Below are positions 1 to 13,159 of a stretch of 64,000 nucleotides of DNA, piece after piece; position 1 is the first letter of the stretch; each line of letters begins with the position of its first letter. The position numbers and the translations under genes are program-made. The DNA lies in the NCBI GenBank assembly GCA_029721515.1, contig CM056559.1, positions 8,433,001 through 8,497,000 on the forward strand. The letters are read 5' to 3'. This stretch comes from Synanceia verrucosa. Taxonomy: Eukaryota; Chordata; Actinopteri; Perciformes; Synanceiidae. The notes beneath the pieces were generated by a model. It searched no databases, was not told where the DNA came from, and saw only the letters and a list, made by a program, of their open reading frames with translations.

Positions 1-1797
1 GGGACTGAGAAAGCCTATCTGTGGAGTAATGGAGACTGAATGGATGGTGCCCTGCAGATGTCTTATGTTTTCTATTTAGCCCACATAAGCCCTGGCGCCT
101 AGGTTGGAGTTGCCTATTAAAGGGGTGTCGAGCACATGGAGGTGTCTATGCTCCGTGATTAAACCTAAACATGGTGGCCACAGTGGGTCTCACAAAACTG
201 GAGAGTCATTATATATTTGGACAGGACAGACACGGAGCAACCCACCAGACAGATAAATGAACATAAACATTGTGTAAACAGGGCAGGTGAAAAGCAAAGA
301 CTCGAGAAGTGGGCATGTAGCCATTTTAATTCCATGTGGAGCAAACTGGGTGAGGAAACCTCCACAAAGGTGCCCTTTAGCAGGATGCTGAAGGGCACCC
401 TGCAGAGTTTTTCTTGTCAACAAAACACAGTTATGTTGATTCAGTGTTTCTAACCAAAGCACAATGTGTGGCTTTGAGATCTAAAAATGGGTTGAATGCA
501 TTTCCTTCCTCATTAAGCACAGATGATTTTTGGCATATTGTTTTTTGTTTTTTACTTGCGTTGTTCAAATCTATGCTCAAAGGATAAATCTGGAGATACT
601 TTGGATTTTATTTGTTCTCAGTTCAAAAAACCAGCAATGAGTTGATCCTGCTAGCAGTTTTAGCCCCTGGGCTTTATTTCTGTTCATTAGAAACACATTA
701 ATACATCCTTCATTCTCCATTCCTTCATTAAGTTAGACATGGGCACTGTTTATTTTTAGTCAGTCCCACAAATAACCAGTAGATGGTCGAGTCCAGTTTG
801 TTCAAAAAAAATCACTGCCCAACTGTTTTTGAAAATGATTGATTCTTTTTTTTGAAAAGTATGATATTTGAAGCTCTTAAATTGACTTGAGACTGTGTAC
901 CTGGGAATTGAGAGATGGACTAATTTAGTGTTGGTTATGGTTGTCAGATTTGTTGGCAATAACAGAATAGTCCCTGTTTCATTTGATAGGCAGGACCAGT
1001 CTTTGAGATGGATGTATTTCATTTATCATTACTTTAGGCAATTTGTCTCCCTTTTCTTTGTGTGTTATGGCTGCCATATTTACTATACTTTACTCTGCAG
1101 TCAGGAACAGTGTATATAGTCACCCACTCTATGCGCAGAGTAAAGCATGAAGTTAATCAAAAAGCTGCTTCATAAAGTCATTAGTAAAAGGCCACAGAGC
1201 ACCTTTCACTCCCAGTGGACAGTTGTGGTTGCCTTGGGTGTGAATAGAGATTTCAACCAACTTTTCATGGTTTGTAATATACTGAGGGACAGTTTTTATC
1301 ACTGTGGATGTGACAACACCTCAGCAGATAAGACGGCAAAATACAAACAGATAAACGGTTAGGCTGATAAGACCCATTGGATCGAGATGTGAATAACTAG
1401 ATCTGGCTCAATGGACAAATGGATGGAGCGGTGGCAGTTGATTTGGTGTGGAAATAAAGGAGCTTGGCTGGTTCCAGAAATAGAAGTCTTCAATATGTGA
1501 CTTAAAAAAATAAAAACAGGAAAGCAACGGTGTAGAACACCGGGTCAGCTGCTACAGCTTGTATGAAGTCAGAGTGAATCTGTAAATTTCACACCTCGCC
1601 TCCATGTCCACTCTCACCTCACAAGTCCTGTTTTATTAAGGAATAGGAACATATTCTCCAGTCCACTTCCCCATGTATTGTAACCATAACAACCAGGGGA
1701 GTGATCACTGTTCACACTGTGCTCTGTTTGACTAGAGACCATTGTTTCCTTATTATTTCCCCACAATTTGAAGAATCCAGCTCTTATGTACCTTAGT
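1..1797. other. No gene recognised
   Basis: AT-rich unique-looking sequence. The open frames at 165-462 overlap on both strands and have no recognisable domains or splice context. Nothing else can be supported. Confidence 0.6.
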
Positions 1798-2094
1798 TTC
1801 TTTTGCTAAAGCTAAAGGATGCACACACATTTCTAATAGATTGAGTCCTCATCCACCATATCAGATCCTTGATTGAATTAAATCAGCATGTTTTGGCCTT
1901 GGATTTCTCCACACGCATTTTGTTTTGAGACTGTAATCGACACCTAGTATCACTGCTGTAGCTATTAAAGGCAGAGCATTATTAGTGTGGATTAGTGTGG
2001 CAGCATTTTAAGAGATGCTTCAAAAAACATCATATGCCACCCACCGTGTGAGCATACATTGCCGCCAGAGGGAAAGAAATGATATAACAGCAAG
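1798..2094 (+). repeat. Copy A of a diverged duplicated segment
   Basis: This block is clearly related to 7451-7762 in the same orientation, 5.65 kb away. Shared stretches occur in the same order: TTCTTTTGCT, CTTCTAATAG-like, CATCCACCATATCAGAT, CTTGATTGAATTA, GAGACTGTAATCG, TATCACTGCTG, TTAGYGTGGATTA, CCACCCAC and GCCAGAGGGAAAGAAATGAT. Similarity stops soon after AACAGCAA. There is no coding frame, tail or inverted end, and I do not recognise the sequence as a known repeat. Confidence 0.8.
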
Positions 2095-2716
2095 AAAGAG
2101 GAATCTTTTCCACTCTCCATTCTCACCAAAGACGCATTGACAGAGCTGGATGCAACTTAGTCTGCCTTACTTTTTTTAACCCATAGGAGACTTCTAACAT
2201 ATATCATATAAAAATATGGACATAGTCTCTGTGACATCCTCCATAGGTTTCTAAAATGATAATATAGCATTAGCTATAGAGACCAGAAAACATGTTTATT
2301 TCTGCTCTAAAGACAAGCATTTTAACATGAGGTTCTATCATGCTTTTGAAACCATGAACTGCATTTTTGCACTATTTCTGGCATTTCAACCTTGTTTCTC
2401 AGCACCAGAAGCTACCTCTTGGTTATGACCTGGACCAAACTGTAGGAACCAGACTCTTTGTGTTTGCATGCCGACAGTGGAGACACTTATCCTTATATTA
2501 TTTGCACATCACTATGGGAGACTGGAATTCAGAAATAAGAAAAAAGAAATGGTAATAGATGACAGGCATGGGCGACAAAAGAAAAGACACAGAGTCACAG
2601 AGAAAAAGAAAGCTGTGCAAGTAATACCAAAGCCAGTGTTATGGAACTAAAAAGCAAAAAGGTCAGCTTGTCTGTTTGAGGGCAGGAAACCTCAGGGCCC
2701 CACAGCTTGATCTTAT

Positions 2717-2738
2717 ACACACACACACACACACACAC
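2717..2738. repeat. (AC)11 microsatellite
   Basis: An uninterrupted AC dinucleotide array, about 11 units. Confidence 0.95.
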
Positions 2739-3036
2739 TGTTATCTGCTCCTGTTTTTAACCAACCTCTGTTTTCCATCCCTAACAAGCAAAAAGGAGCA
2801 GTTGTGTCTGTACTATCCTCAGAACAAACTCAAAGAGGACAATGATGGACAATAGAAGGAAGGCTTTGCAGTATAGGAATGTTACTTTGTGGACAAACGT
2901 AATGCAAGGGGGTTAAACACATATTATATACACAAACAGAAACATGACTTTTGCTTCTAGACTTAAAACTTTCGCCTTTCCTTCAGGAGAGTAACCTCTG
3001 CCAGACAAACCAGGTGCTACATATCTTTTTTATTTC

Positions 3037-3056
3037 CTCTCTCTCTCTCTCTCTCT
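3037..3056. repeat. (CT)10 microsatellite
   Basis: An uninterrupted CT array just upstream of a purine-rich stretch that includes a 10-base G-run near 3307-3317. Confidence 0.93.
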
Positions 3057-4258
3057 GTTCACTGGTGATGTCATTGATGCAGCGATAAATATGTTGCTTT
3101 AAAGACCGTCTCACTGCTGAGGGACGATCCGCAGTGCAGAGAGGTAAAGGAGGGAGACAGTGGGAGGCTTAGCAGAATGAAACAGTGTGAGACCGACAGA
3201 CAGACGGACAAAGCAACTTAGTTTTAACCAAGCTCCGCTCTAATGGCGCATACTCGCTGTGATGCATGACAGACAAGTAGAGAGAGGATGAGTGGCAGAG
3301 AGAGAAGGGGGGGGGGGAAATGCCGTTCTGTCAGTTCATGTTTTAAATATGGCTCACTGCTCGGTCACAAATCAGTGGGCTAAGCCTTAGTGAAATCAGA
3401 TGCTGTGGTACAGATTTAAATAATGATCTACAGCGTTTCTGCACACACACTCAAATACATGCACAGCCACGGGCATTCACAAACTTCAGTAACACAGAGA
3501 AAGAGCAGACTGGGTGCGTGCAGACCTCTTGCAGTAGAGGTGATTTATAGCTGGCCAGCTCATACCAAGATGAATTCTCCTGTGAATCATTGCACCTGCA
3601 GTGGTGATGGCAGACAGGGATGTGTCACTAGCTGCTCCTATTTGTGTGACTTTTTTTTAAGATTGTTTTTTTCACTCTGTTTGTCTTCTCTCTAAATTCT
3701 ATGTATGCAAGTTTGTTTTTCTTTCTTACAATTTTACATCACATCTTCCTGAACTACGGCAGGCCGCCAAATGATGAAGATGTGGAGTGAACAAAGCAAG
3801 AGGCGGTTCCACACTGACAGTAGTCCTCCACATCTTCCGTTACACTTTGTTCAAGGGTGCTTTTAAAAACGTGATATGAAATGCTCAGTCCATCCATGTC
3901 CTGAATTATGGATCACTTCCAGCCATGTGTGAGCGAGCTTCCTGTTTTTAACAAGAACATGCAGTGATCTGTTTCACCATCCTAGGAGGGATGACCTCTG
4001 TTGTGTGCAGTGGTGCAAGGTAACTAAATAAATACATGATACAATAATACAATACATTTTCATTTGGCTTGGCTCACCAGACAGGAAACAAAAGAGAGTA
4101 AAAACAAACACATGAACAGGCCATGTTCCATTCAAACAGTTCATGTGGGTGTCTGTGGTTTAGATCTACTCTGTCACTTTGGTGAGTTAAGAATATATCT
4201 GTATCGCCTCCTAGAGCTCATGAGGTCAAACTGGCTGAAGAGAAGATGACATGAAATG

Positions 4259-4503
4259 ACATCCATCCAACCATTTTCTACTGCTTATCCTCATAGGGTC
4301 GCGGGGGGGCTGGAGCCTATCCCAGCTGTCTTAGGGCGGAAGGCAGGGTACACCCTGGACAAGTCTCCACCTCATCGCAGGGCACATAGAGACAGACAAC
4401 CATTCACACTCACATTCACACCTACAGGCAATTTAAATTAGCTGGAGTACCCGGAGAGAACCCACGCAGACACGGGGAGAATATGCAAACTCCACACAGA
4501 TAT
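4259..4503 (+). repeat. Teleost dispersed repeat fragment, family unassigned
   Basis: The segment starts with a CATCCATCC-type motif, then TTTTCTACTGCTTATCCTCA, GGCTGGAGCCTATCCCAGCT, GGGTACACCCTGGAC, CGCAGGGCACATAGAGACAG and ATTCACACCTACAGGCAATT, ending with CACGGGGAGAATATGCAAAC. These phrases, in this order, are familiar from a repeat present in great numbers in fish genomes. This copy lacks the middle section of about 50 bases normally found after GGCAATTTA and carries a few substitutions. I do not know its class with certainty, and it encodes nothing recognisable here. Confidence 0.7.
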
Positions 4504-7004
4504 AAAATATTACATATTACATATATATAAACATATGAAATTATATTCTGTGATTTGATAGGGCAGATTCGGAAAACCTTTAAATAATGTTTCATTAATT
4601 ATATGTATTCAAGCTGAATTGCATCAGGTGTGTTCAAAACATAATGCAGTGAGTATGTTATTAATGACTATTGCTGTTATTAATTTATTTTTCACTGCTC
4701 TGGGCCAACAGGCTGGTGACAGTGGTGCACACAGTTGATGGGCTCTACCACAAAAACACTTGTTTATTATGGATATGTATTGTAGCGACAGTCTTCTTGT
4801 ACTATTCGCTATTGGCACTTCATTAGAATGATGAATATTGTTTTATCAGCATTTATCAGTGCACATAATGAATAGAATATGACTCACGCTACTGATTTTG
4901 CAGAATGTGAACATTGTATCAGTACATTTCAGCTCCCTGTGCTGTACCTTGTGTCGACTCGTCCAGCTACATAATAGCAGGAAAATTTCTGATATTTATT
5001 TTTTTCAGCTGATGTCTCATGAGACCCCTGCTACTCAAGGTCTTGGATTCTGCTTTAAGGCATCCCAATTGGGTTTGGTGTTGGATTCGCTCCAGAAGAC
5101 AGAAATGAAAACAAAATACTTCAGGGATGAGGGCTATCATACATTGTTCATTAGCACTCATAAGCACTGAGTTTATGAAAGCCTCACTTTCGCTTTCTGT
5201 CCATTTCACGTTACAAATTAATAGTTAATCGATGCTCTTTGGTGGATTATTTGTTTGCCGAACTACAGGAAAAACTTGGACAGATTCAGAAAAGATGGTT
5301 AATCTAATTTTATCAGCATGTTTGATCATTAGTCATGACTGCATTGTTAGTTTCTTTGATTATTTGAATGGAGTTCTGCTTCATGACCTGCCAGCACATC
5401 TCTGACAATGTAATTAAGGCAGTTTGTCCAAGCGCCGTCATGCATTAATGCCCATAAATCAAGTCATGCAGTAATTTTGACAACCCTTTTACAAAGTGAA
5501 TATGGCAGATATACTGTAGTGGTGCTTTGTATAACTTTGTAGCCCACATGTTGTAGTTTGTTGAGCCCAGGGCATTTTTAATCACAGTGAGCATATGAAC
5601 CATATTCAGTCTCTTGTTTTGCAGCACCACCCTATCTGCCCCCTATTTGCTGTGTCGTCAGCTGCTGCGTCCTCATCCCTGGTGCGTGTAAGTGCTGAGT
5701 TGCCTTACTTTCAGTCCGGATAGACCATGGGCCTGCACACATATTTGTTTAGAAAAACGCAGACGCAGCTCAACTTGGACACTCTTGTCAGAGTTCGCAG
5801 GGAGTGGGAGGCTGAGGAATTTGCTGAAGGATTTTCTGCCTCTCTGTCTTTAATCACCATGCTAATTAAAGTTTACTGGCTAATTGTGGCTGAGATAGTG
5901 TTTCTGTAGGCTGCCTGCTTCTGTGTGCTAGTGTCTGGCTAATTACAGAGCTAATGGTCTATTGGTCTGCTCTGTTGTGGACACAAGTCTAATGCATGAA
6001 CAGTAAAGTGATGGATTACAGTCCGCCTTCATCAGTCCTCGTCCTGCCGGAGCTTCCCAGGAGGTTCAGGCTTTCGCTCCAGCCCAACGATGAAACTGGA
6101 GCACTGAAATTCATCTTGTCACTCTGCCTCAGCGGTCAATAGTTGTCATTTCATGCCAGCTCATGAGACTTCTTATCAACCTGTAGTCATTTAATCCACA
6201 GGCTTGCAGGTGACAACAGACTATTTTCATGCATGGACACTCCTCTCCAGCCAGGTTGTAACAGCTGATACCCTGAGGCTGGCACTAGGTGTGTGGAATA
6301 TTTCTGCATTCGTCAGTCATAACAATGATTAACAGGGTTAATTGGGCACAATGAGGCACTGATTATGCTGCGGGATGACAAGGAGCTGCTGGAAAGCTGT
6401 CAGAGTGCTGTCGAGTACCACGCTCCACCTAGACATCATGTCTGACTTCTGTCGTTGCAAATCCCAGCAGATCAATTCAAGCGACACACACATAGCTCTT
6501 CAAACAAAGATGGTTTCTGTATGCATTTGGTTTGAATTGTCAGTATATCCTCATCTGTAGTGTATCAGATCTGAGGTGATGATGTTTTTGTGTGTGCTGT
6601 ATCTTGCAGTAAGCAAAGGACTTACAGGCAGATGTTGTTCAAATGCCAGTGGCCTATGAGAAACAACATAGTGCCATGGGCATTAAGTATACATATTACA
6701 CACTAATACCAGAGTGTCAATCTCATATTTTCCTTTAAGTCCTTTATCATCTTCACACTACTCAGTGAGGTAACCAGGTTTTCAACCGACATTCCTGAGA
6801 AACAAAAGCACAAAATCCCCTTGGAAATTCTTTCATCCAGATCACTGAGTCTGGTAGTTTGAAGACCCTATCCAGCCAGTATGTTGTTGGATAGGGAATT
6901 CATGCAAAACTCAGAGGTTATTCAGTTTGTTCCAAACAAAATCACAGGGACAGTACTCTCAAAAGGCAAGCCTATTATAAACACTGCTTTCTTTGAATGC
7001 TCTT

Positions 7005-7007
<3 letters not shown>
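4504..7007. other. No gene recognised
   Basis: Unique-looking sequence with no long frames, repeats or RNA genes that I can identify. Confidence 0.6.

Positions 7008-7056
<49 letters not shown>
7008..7056. repeat. (TG)24 microsatellite
   Basis: A pure TG array of about 24 units. It creates false reading frames of alternating Cys-Val or His-Thr on either strand. Confidence 0.97.
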
Positions 7057-7057
<1 letters not shown>

Positions 7058-7450
7058 AGCGTACTTGTGTCCTTTGCCTTTGTAATCGGATCTCTGTGAT
7101 GTCTTGACTGTTTTTCAGACGAAACCAAAGCCCTCTGTAGGCAACAAATGATAAACACGAGTAAAGAGAAAGAGAGACCTATTTGAATTAGGGATTTCTC
7201 TTTCTTCGCTACGTTCTTTGAAGCTCGGGAGAAGCCTGGTGATCGGATCAAGGATGCTGTAAGAAATGGGATAAAGGAGGGGAGGGGAGTGGTGAGAATG
7301 AGATTTTCCTCTCTCTGGGAATATGGGGATGCTCTGTGATTCCTTCCACTGGTGCACAGCAGCGCTAAGCTCATCATCATGACACCACTGCATGTGCACG
7401 TACATGTATGTGTGTGTTCAAAGCTGTATCGCACACTGTCAGCACTCTCC

Positions 7451-7762
7451 TTCTTTTGCTGAACATTAGACAGACACACACACACTTCTAATAGCAAATC
7501 ATGTTTGAGTCTTCATCCACCATATCAGATTCTTGATTGAATTAGATCTGCCTTTTTTGGCCATAAGAGGATTTCTCAAAATGCATTTTGTGTGAGACTG
7601 TAATCGGCACTGTTACTATCACTGCTGCTATTCAGGGAAGCGGATTATTAGCGTGGATTACAGGCAACTATTTAAGAGATTGTTTAAAAAAAATTCATCA
7701 CATACCACCCACGGTATGAGCATATATTGCTGCCAGAGGGAAAGAAATGATAAAACAGCAAC
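7451..7762 (+). repeat. Copy B of a diverged duplicated segment
   Basis: This is the partner of 1798-2094, collinear over about 300 bases with scattered substitutions and small gaps. It starts at TTCTTTTGCT and ends at AACAGCAA, where a CAACAACAACAA run follows that copy A does not have. A CA-rich insertion near 7470-7485 lengthens this copy. It could be a second insertion of an unrecognised dispersed repeat, or an ancient local duplication. Confidence 0.8.
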
Positions 7763-8446
7763 AACAACAAAAGTAGAGAAGACATTGTGTTTATTGTCCC
7801 CCTCTCAGATATATAATAACATTGATAAAAAGATGGGATTTTTTTTTTCCTTGCAATTTTAGCCCAGTAACCCTCTTCATGCTGACCCCAATCCTTTTCT
7901 AGATGTGTCTCCACTTTAATATCCACTGTTAACGGCGTGTCTGTGCCCTTACTGCAGTGCCCTGCCTCGCCCCGCTGTCTGACGTATTGATCAGGACAGC
8001 CTCAAGCTCTCTGCATTGTAGTTCCCTGGAGCCCAGACGCTCGACACAGCCCTGCGCACCGTCTACAAGAGTGTGCCGAATTGAATAATTCCCTACGACC
8101 TTGACTATTTATCACAAGGCTGTATACATACACGCCGCATTCACCTGTGCAAATGAAAACTCAAAATCATCTTTTATTCAAAATCTTTCGTCCTTTTGGC
8201 GCAGCTTTTATCTTTTATCTTGTGTCTGTCTTTAATTCTCTGGTTAGACTACAAGAGCAAAAGCGAGTTTATCTCCCTCTCCTGCTCCCTCACTCGCTCT
8301 GATCCCCGTGGTGAGTGTGTACCTGCCTCCTGTCTCTCTGTGTGCCTTGAACTGTGCTTTGGAGTAATTACCTAGAGAGGCAGAGAAATGAGAGGGAGCA
8401 CCTGACCTTTAAGTCTTTATCAGCCCTGCAGGCCTGGAGGGGGGCG

Positions 8447-8495
8447 ACACACACACACACACACACGCACACACACACATGCACACACACACACA
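8447..8495. repeat. Interrupted (AC)n microsatellite
   Basis: AC units interrupted by CG and ATGC variants, so likely older and more stable than the pure arrays. Confidence 0.93.
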
Positions 8496-9279
8496 AACAT
8501 GCGTAAAACCATCCTCACATCATACGCAAATGCAATCCAAATCTGTCTGCCGTGCAATTGAGATAAACACACGCTCACATAAATGGTGCTGAAAACCAAT
8601 AATGAAACCCACAGACAGAAGTCTGTCTCAAATGAGCCCACACTATCATTTTCTCTGAGAAACAAATAGTGGTGCGTACAACAGTGACAGGCCATCTCTG
8701 TGAGGGATTCGGTCACATCAGCTGGACGCATATGGCAGGCCTTAATTACACTTGCCCACAGACACACATAATTGATCATGTAATCAATTAATTAATGCGG
8801 GACCCCCTTGTTAGTGGCCCATGAAGCCCAATTGCTTTTACAGGTCATTAAAATGATAGAGGGCCAGACACAACGTTGTAAAAGAATATTCTAGTGGATA
8901 AGTAATAGCAACAATAAGGTAGAGGAATAAGACAGGAGAGAAGCGGGCGTACAGTATGCATTTATAAATGCCTGGAGATGATTATCTATTCCTTTCATTA
9001 CTCTCACAGAGACCTACCAATACAGAAAGCTCACACATGCAGAAAAAACCTGCAGATACCACACACACACGCACTATCACACCTACTCCCTGTGCACAGC
9101 TGTCTACAACTTTAAGAAGTAATTGTGTGCATCTCCTGGCCTATTTCTCCCTGCGTCCTACTTGTTTCCTCTTCTCCCTTCCCCTCATCCTTTTATATTT
9201 TTTATTTTTATCCATTATCTTATTCTCAGTAGCCAGCTCTCCACTAACTCTCATTTATATGTCAGCCATCTGTGTGTAT

Positions 9280-9324
9280 ACACACACACACACACATGCA
9301 CACACACACACACACACACACACA
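9280..9324. repeat. Interrupted (AC)n microsatellite
   Basis: AC array with a single ATG interruption in the middle. Confidence 0.94.
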
Positions 9325-11825
9325 TAGGCACCAGTCTTCTGGAGGCAGGTGTTGACAAATGGAAATTAATGAGGAGGAAAATCGTCCCTTTTTTTTGCAA
9401 TGGAAAAAAAAATCTGATTATTCAAATCAGACTTAGCTTTGTAGCAGTGAAATGAGCTTGGCAGTATTTCAGAGGGATGAAGACACGGAGAAAGAGCGAG
9501 AGATGTAAGAAACTCACATTTTTCTTTTTACAGGGATTTCAACAAACCATCCCATGTGTCAGATAGTTTACCTGAGGGGGACGGAGGAGGAGGGAGAGGG
9601 TTTGATTCCTTTTAGCAGAGGAGACGGAGGGAATAGTCTACCCATACCTGCCTATCTTGTTTTCATGTTACTCTGCACTGGCTGCAGAGAGCAGAAGAGA
9701 CTGAAGTAGTGATTTAACACATGACTGCTGTCTCACTTCATCAGTGTCCTGTCATCTCCCTCACCACACCACCACACATTCCCCACCACCCCACCTCTAT
9801 TGCTTCATCATCCACTCAGAAACTTGTAGAGATTTGTAGTTTCACAGTGTCTGTCGAGTTTGTTAAAACCTTTGAAAACACAATTATACATTATACATTC
9901 ATGAATGGAAAGGAAAAATGTAATTTTTCAATGTCATCGAGCGTCTCTTTGTGTTTTGTTCATTTATGTATCAGTGACTGATTAGTGACCGGCTACCTAT
10001 ATTTCTGTTATGAAAGCCAAACATTTATGGGAGACCAAAATGTTACATTAAAGTTCCTGAACTGAAAACACACTGTGAAAGTGTGACTGAGAAGGATTGC
10101 ATGATACAACTCAAAACTCCAGGACAGCAGTGGACCTAGTGGTGATTGTCGCTGCTATTCAGAAATCATATATGAATTATAATATCATTCAAGTAAAGTT
10201 CATGTCACTCGCTGAGCCATCCGTAGCTCATCACTGAATTAATTGAAAAAGGCTATTTGTATTTACATGAATGTAAATAATAATATAATAATTTATTTTA
10301 AAATGTGTTCTGTCGTTTTGTAGGTAACAATAACAATGATTGTAGTGAACAAAGTAGGATTTATTGAAACGTGGTCTCTGACTCTGTATCATTATTCTAT
10401 TTGTTCGATTGTCCAGAAATCTTACAGCTCCATTTTCAAGTCTTTGCTGTTGCGATGACCCACTTTCTCCAGGGGGATCATTAAACTTTCATCTTTTCTT
10501 AACTTCTCTTGGAGCAAAACCTCAAGGCTCTCCTGAGCTCACTTTAAAGTGCACCAGCACACTGCAGTGAGCCTCAGTGGCTGAAAAACACCTCCACTGT
10601 GTGCTACATTAACATCCCTGTCAGTGCAGAGACAGATGACAGCCAACGTTGGGAAAGAAAGGGGAAGGAGTCATTATAACTAGCAATAGAGCTGAATGAC
10701 TAATGACCTATCAACTCACAGCGACTAAGTCAAACAGGGAGAAAGTTGGGGTTAACGGGTACGTGGAGGGTTATTTGCACATTTGAGTGCTCGGGCCAAT
10801 AATAAACACACAGGCGCAGAAACCCAGTCTGCCTTCTGCACGGCTGTTGTCACAATGATTCATGGCAATCCATCCTGCTTACATACAGTCAATTTGTAAT
10901 AACATTATCTCCGAGCTAAAGAAATATGTCATCCACCTTTTGCACAAGAGTATAGACATGTTCAGTGTGAGTGTGTGTTTGTTTCGCACACCTGAAAGAC
11001 TAAAGATAATTGTCGCTTAGGGCTTTCTGGAAAGGTGGAATATGTAAGACATTGTGAGCAGGAAGAACGAATCACTGACAAAACATGAATCCCAGAATGT
11101 GTTTGCAATGGATGAGAGCATGTGAGTAACTAAAGCTCACATGTCCTTAATTATGGAGGAGAGGGGAGAAACAAAACAGAGAATCTTTGCCACTACATGA
11201 GAGACAATGTCTTGCATATTAAGCTGAAGTGCCTGAAGAAACAGAAAGAGAAAAGAGGCTGACTTTGAGAGGATAAGAGCTGTGCAGAGCTGAGACATGG
11301 TGGATATTAAACAAGAAACAATGCATATATCAAAGCCTGAACAAATGAATACTACCCATTGAGATCAATGTTTCTATTAAAGCCTCCAGCAGATGCTCCT
11401 TGTTAAGTTGAGGCTGGCCAGCGCTGCGCATGACAAGTATTGACCATACAGCAATACCACTCCAATTTACAAACACTGGACGTTATGTCAAGCACAAAAT
11501 GATTATAGCACGTAGTGCTTCTTTATTAAAAGCCTACATATCAAACGTGCATGCAATTTAATGAGGTGAGCGATTATGAGTGTGATCAATCACCATGACT
11601 TTCCTCTTTATGTGTGTGTGTTTGCTGTGAGCAGTGTAGTGTGATGACAGAGGTGTTGCTGCTCACATTGGGACTCAGATGGAAAATAAACTCGGAGATA
11701 ATTTCCCCCTCTGGTGGTAAATGCAGTGTAAAACTGATGAAACAGTCTATATGAAGCAGTGGAAGTGTGTATGTGGGTCTATATTTTCATGCACTGATGT
11801 TCATGATAGGTGTGGTTGTACGATA

Positions 11826-11846
11826 TGAATGAATGAATGAATGAAT
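11826..11846. repeat. (TGAA)5 short tandem repeat
   Basis: Five tetranucleotide units of TGAA. Confidence 0.9.
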
Positions 11847-13076
11847 TAGGGGGATGAGAGAGGGAGGGGAAAAAGGGCTGATTGGATTTTATGCTGTTAT
11901 TCGTGCAAACACCTGATCCTCCCGGCTTCCTTCAAACTCTTTTCTCCTTTCAGAGCCCAGTGGACACAGTTGTTGGCTCGTTGCACAACAGAGACGGTTG
12001 TTGCTGATTTTAGCAGGTGTAAGTGATACATGTTACTCCTTTGGAGCAGAGATTTCAGTTTTTCAATTGTTATTGGCAGATTTTTGCTTGTGCAACACTT
12101 GGTTCCGTGAAGTAATTATTATATTTAAGCAATAGCTTAAATTTAATGGAAGATTTACACAACACTGCATGCCATTTAGCTTGTGTATTTTTGGGGGGAG
12201 ATGGATACTTATCAGTCTACTCCTCCATAGAAGTTAATGTTTCCATTTTTTCACAAATTTGTTCCTTATACAGTATACTATGTGTTGGTGGAAGTGATCC
12301 TCCCATTTTCCTCCAGAGGGAAATTCAGTGTATGGTGATGCAATATATTGAATATTGTGGTGTATTATCTACATAGGTACAATCTGTTTTTATCGTCTCC
12401 TCTGTGATGAAGCAGATTTGTGTTCAATCAACTGATAAGCTCTACTCACAAAGTATTTTGTTATGTGCTACCTTTTTCCATTTACTCCATCTAAGAACAA
12501 CTTAGGAATGTCTTTTTGGTGACTGGTGTTTTCATCCTCAAGTGCACCTCAAGGTTCCCTGACTTTACTGCGTGTTAAACTGATCGAGCACTTAGCCTCT
12601 GCATCTCTGGAAGTGTTTGCTCTCGTCGTATTGCTAAAGTGGGTACTTCAGCAGGTCACATTGTGTCTTATCTGTGCCGGAAAGATTTTACAGTTGACAA
12701 TAATGTTATTGTAATCCTCGTAAAATCAAGGCACCTCAAATATTTCCACATGGAGAAAAGAGACGATCACATCACAGAGGGCTCGTTGTTGTGCACGGCA
12801 CGTAGGAGGCCATTTTCTTCCTTTCAATTAAAAACAAATTAACTAATTATAATGACAATAACTCAGGGACTGAGAGTTGATTGTTTGTTTTTGTTAAACC
12901 TCAACATGATATTTAGAGGGGTTAATAATGTAACATCATTATGGTTGCATCAGTTTTCATAATGAAATGTGTTTCTGTAACACACAACTCCATGATAAAT
13001 AAATGACCACACTGACATTTTACTTTTTACACACCTGTACTACTACTTCTTTTTCACTAAGCCTGCATGTTAGCAC

Positions 13077-13128
13077 AGGGCGTATTCACACCAGGATGGT
13101 CCGCTAGTTCACTTGGTTTGGTCTGGAC

Positions 13129-13159
<31 letters not shown>

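Larger units (their letters stand above)
2095..4258. other. No gene recognised; two microsatellites
   Basis: Apart from the AC and CT arrays, 3100-3330 is purine-rich (GAGAGG, GGGAGACAG, a long G-run) and has a GAGAGGTAAAG sequence at about 3138 that could be a splice donor, but no frame or partner exon supports an exon. Confidence 0.5.
7763..13076. other. No gene recognised; microsatellites
   Basis: Contains the AC arrays at 8447 and 9280 and the TGAA repeat at 11826. The AT-rich block at about 8080-8250, with TAATTCC and ATTTATCACAAGG motifs, could be conserved regulatory DNA, but this cannot be tested from one sequence. Confidence 0.5.

Noticed and set aside
6922..7497. 191-codon frame on the minus strand
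   Set aside because: It passes through the (TG)24 array read as His-Thr repeats, overlaps another frame on the same strand in a different phase, and has no recognisable domain.
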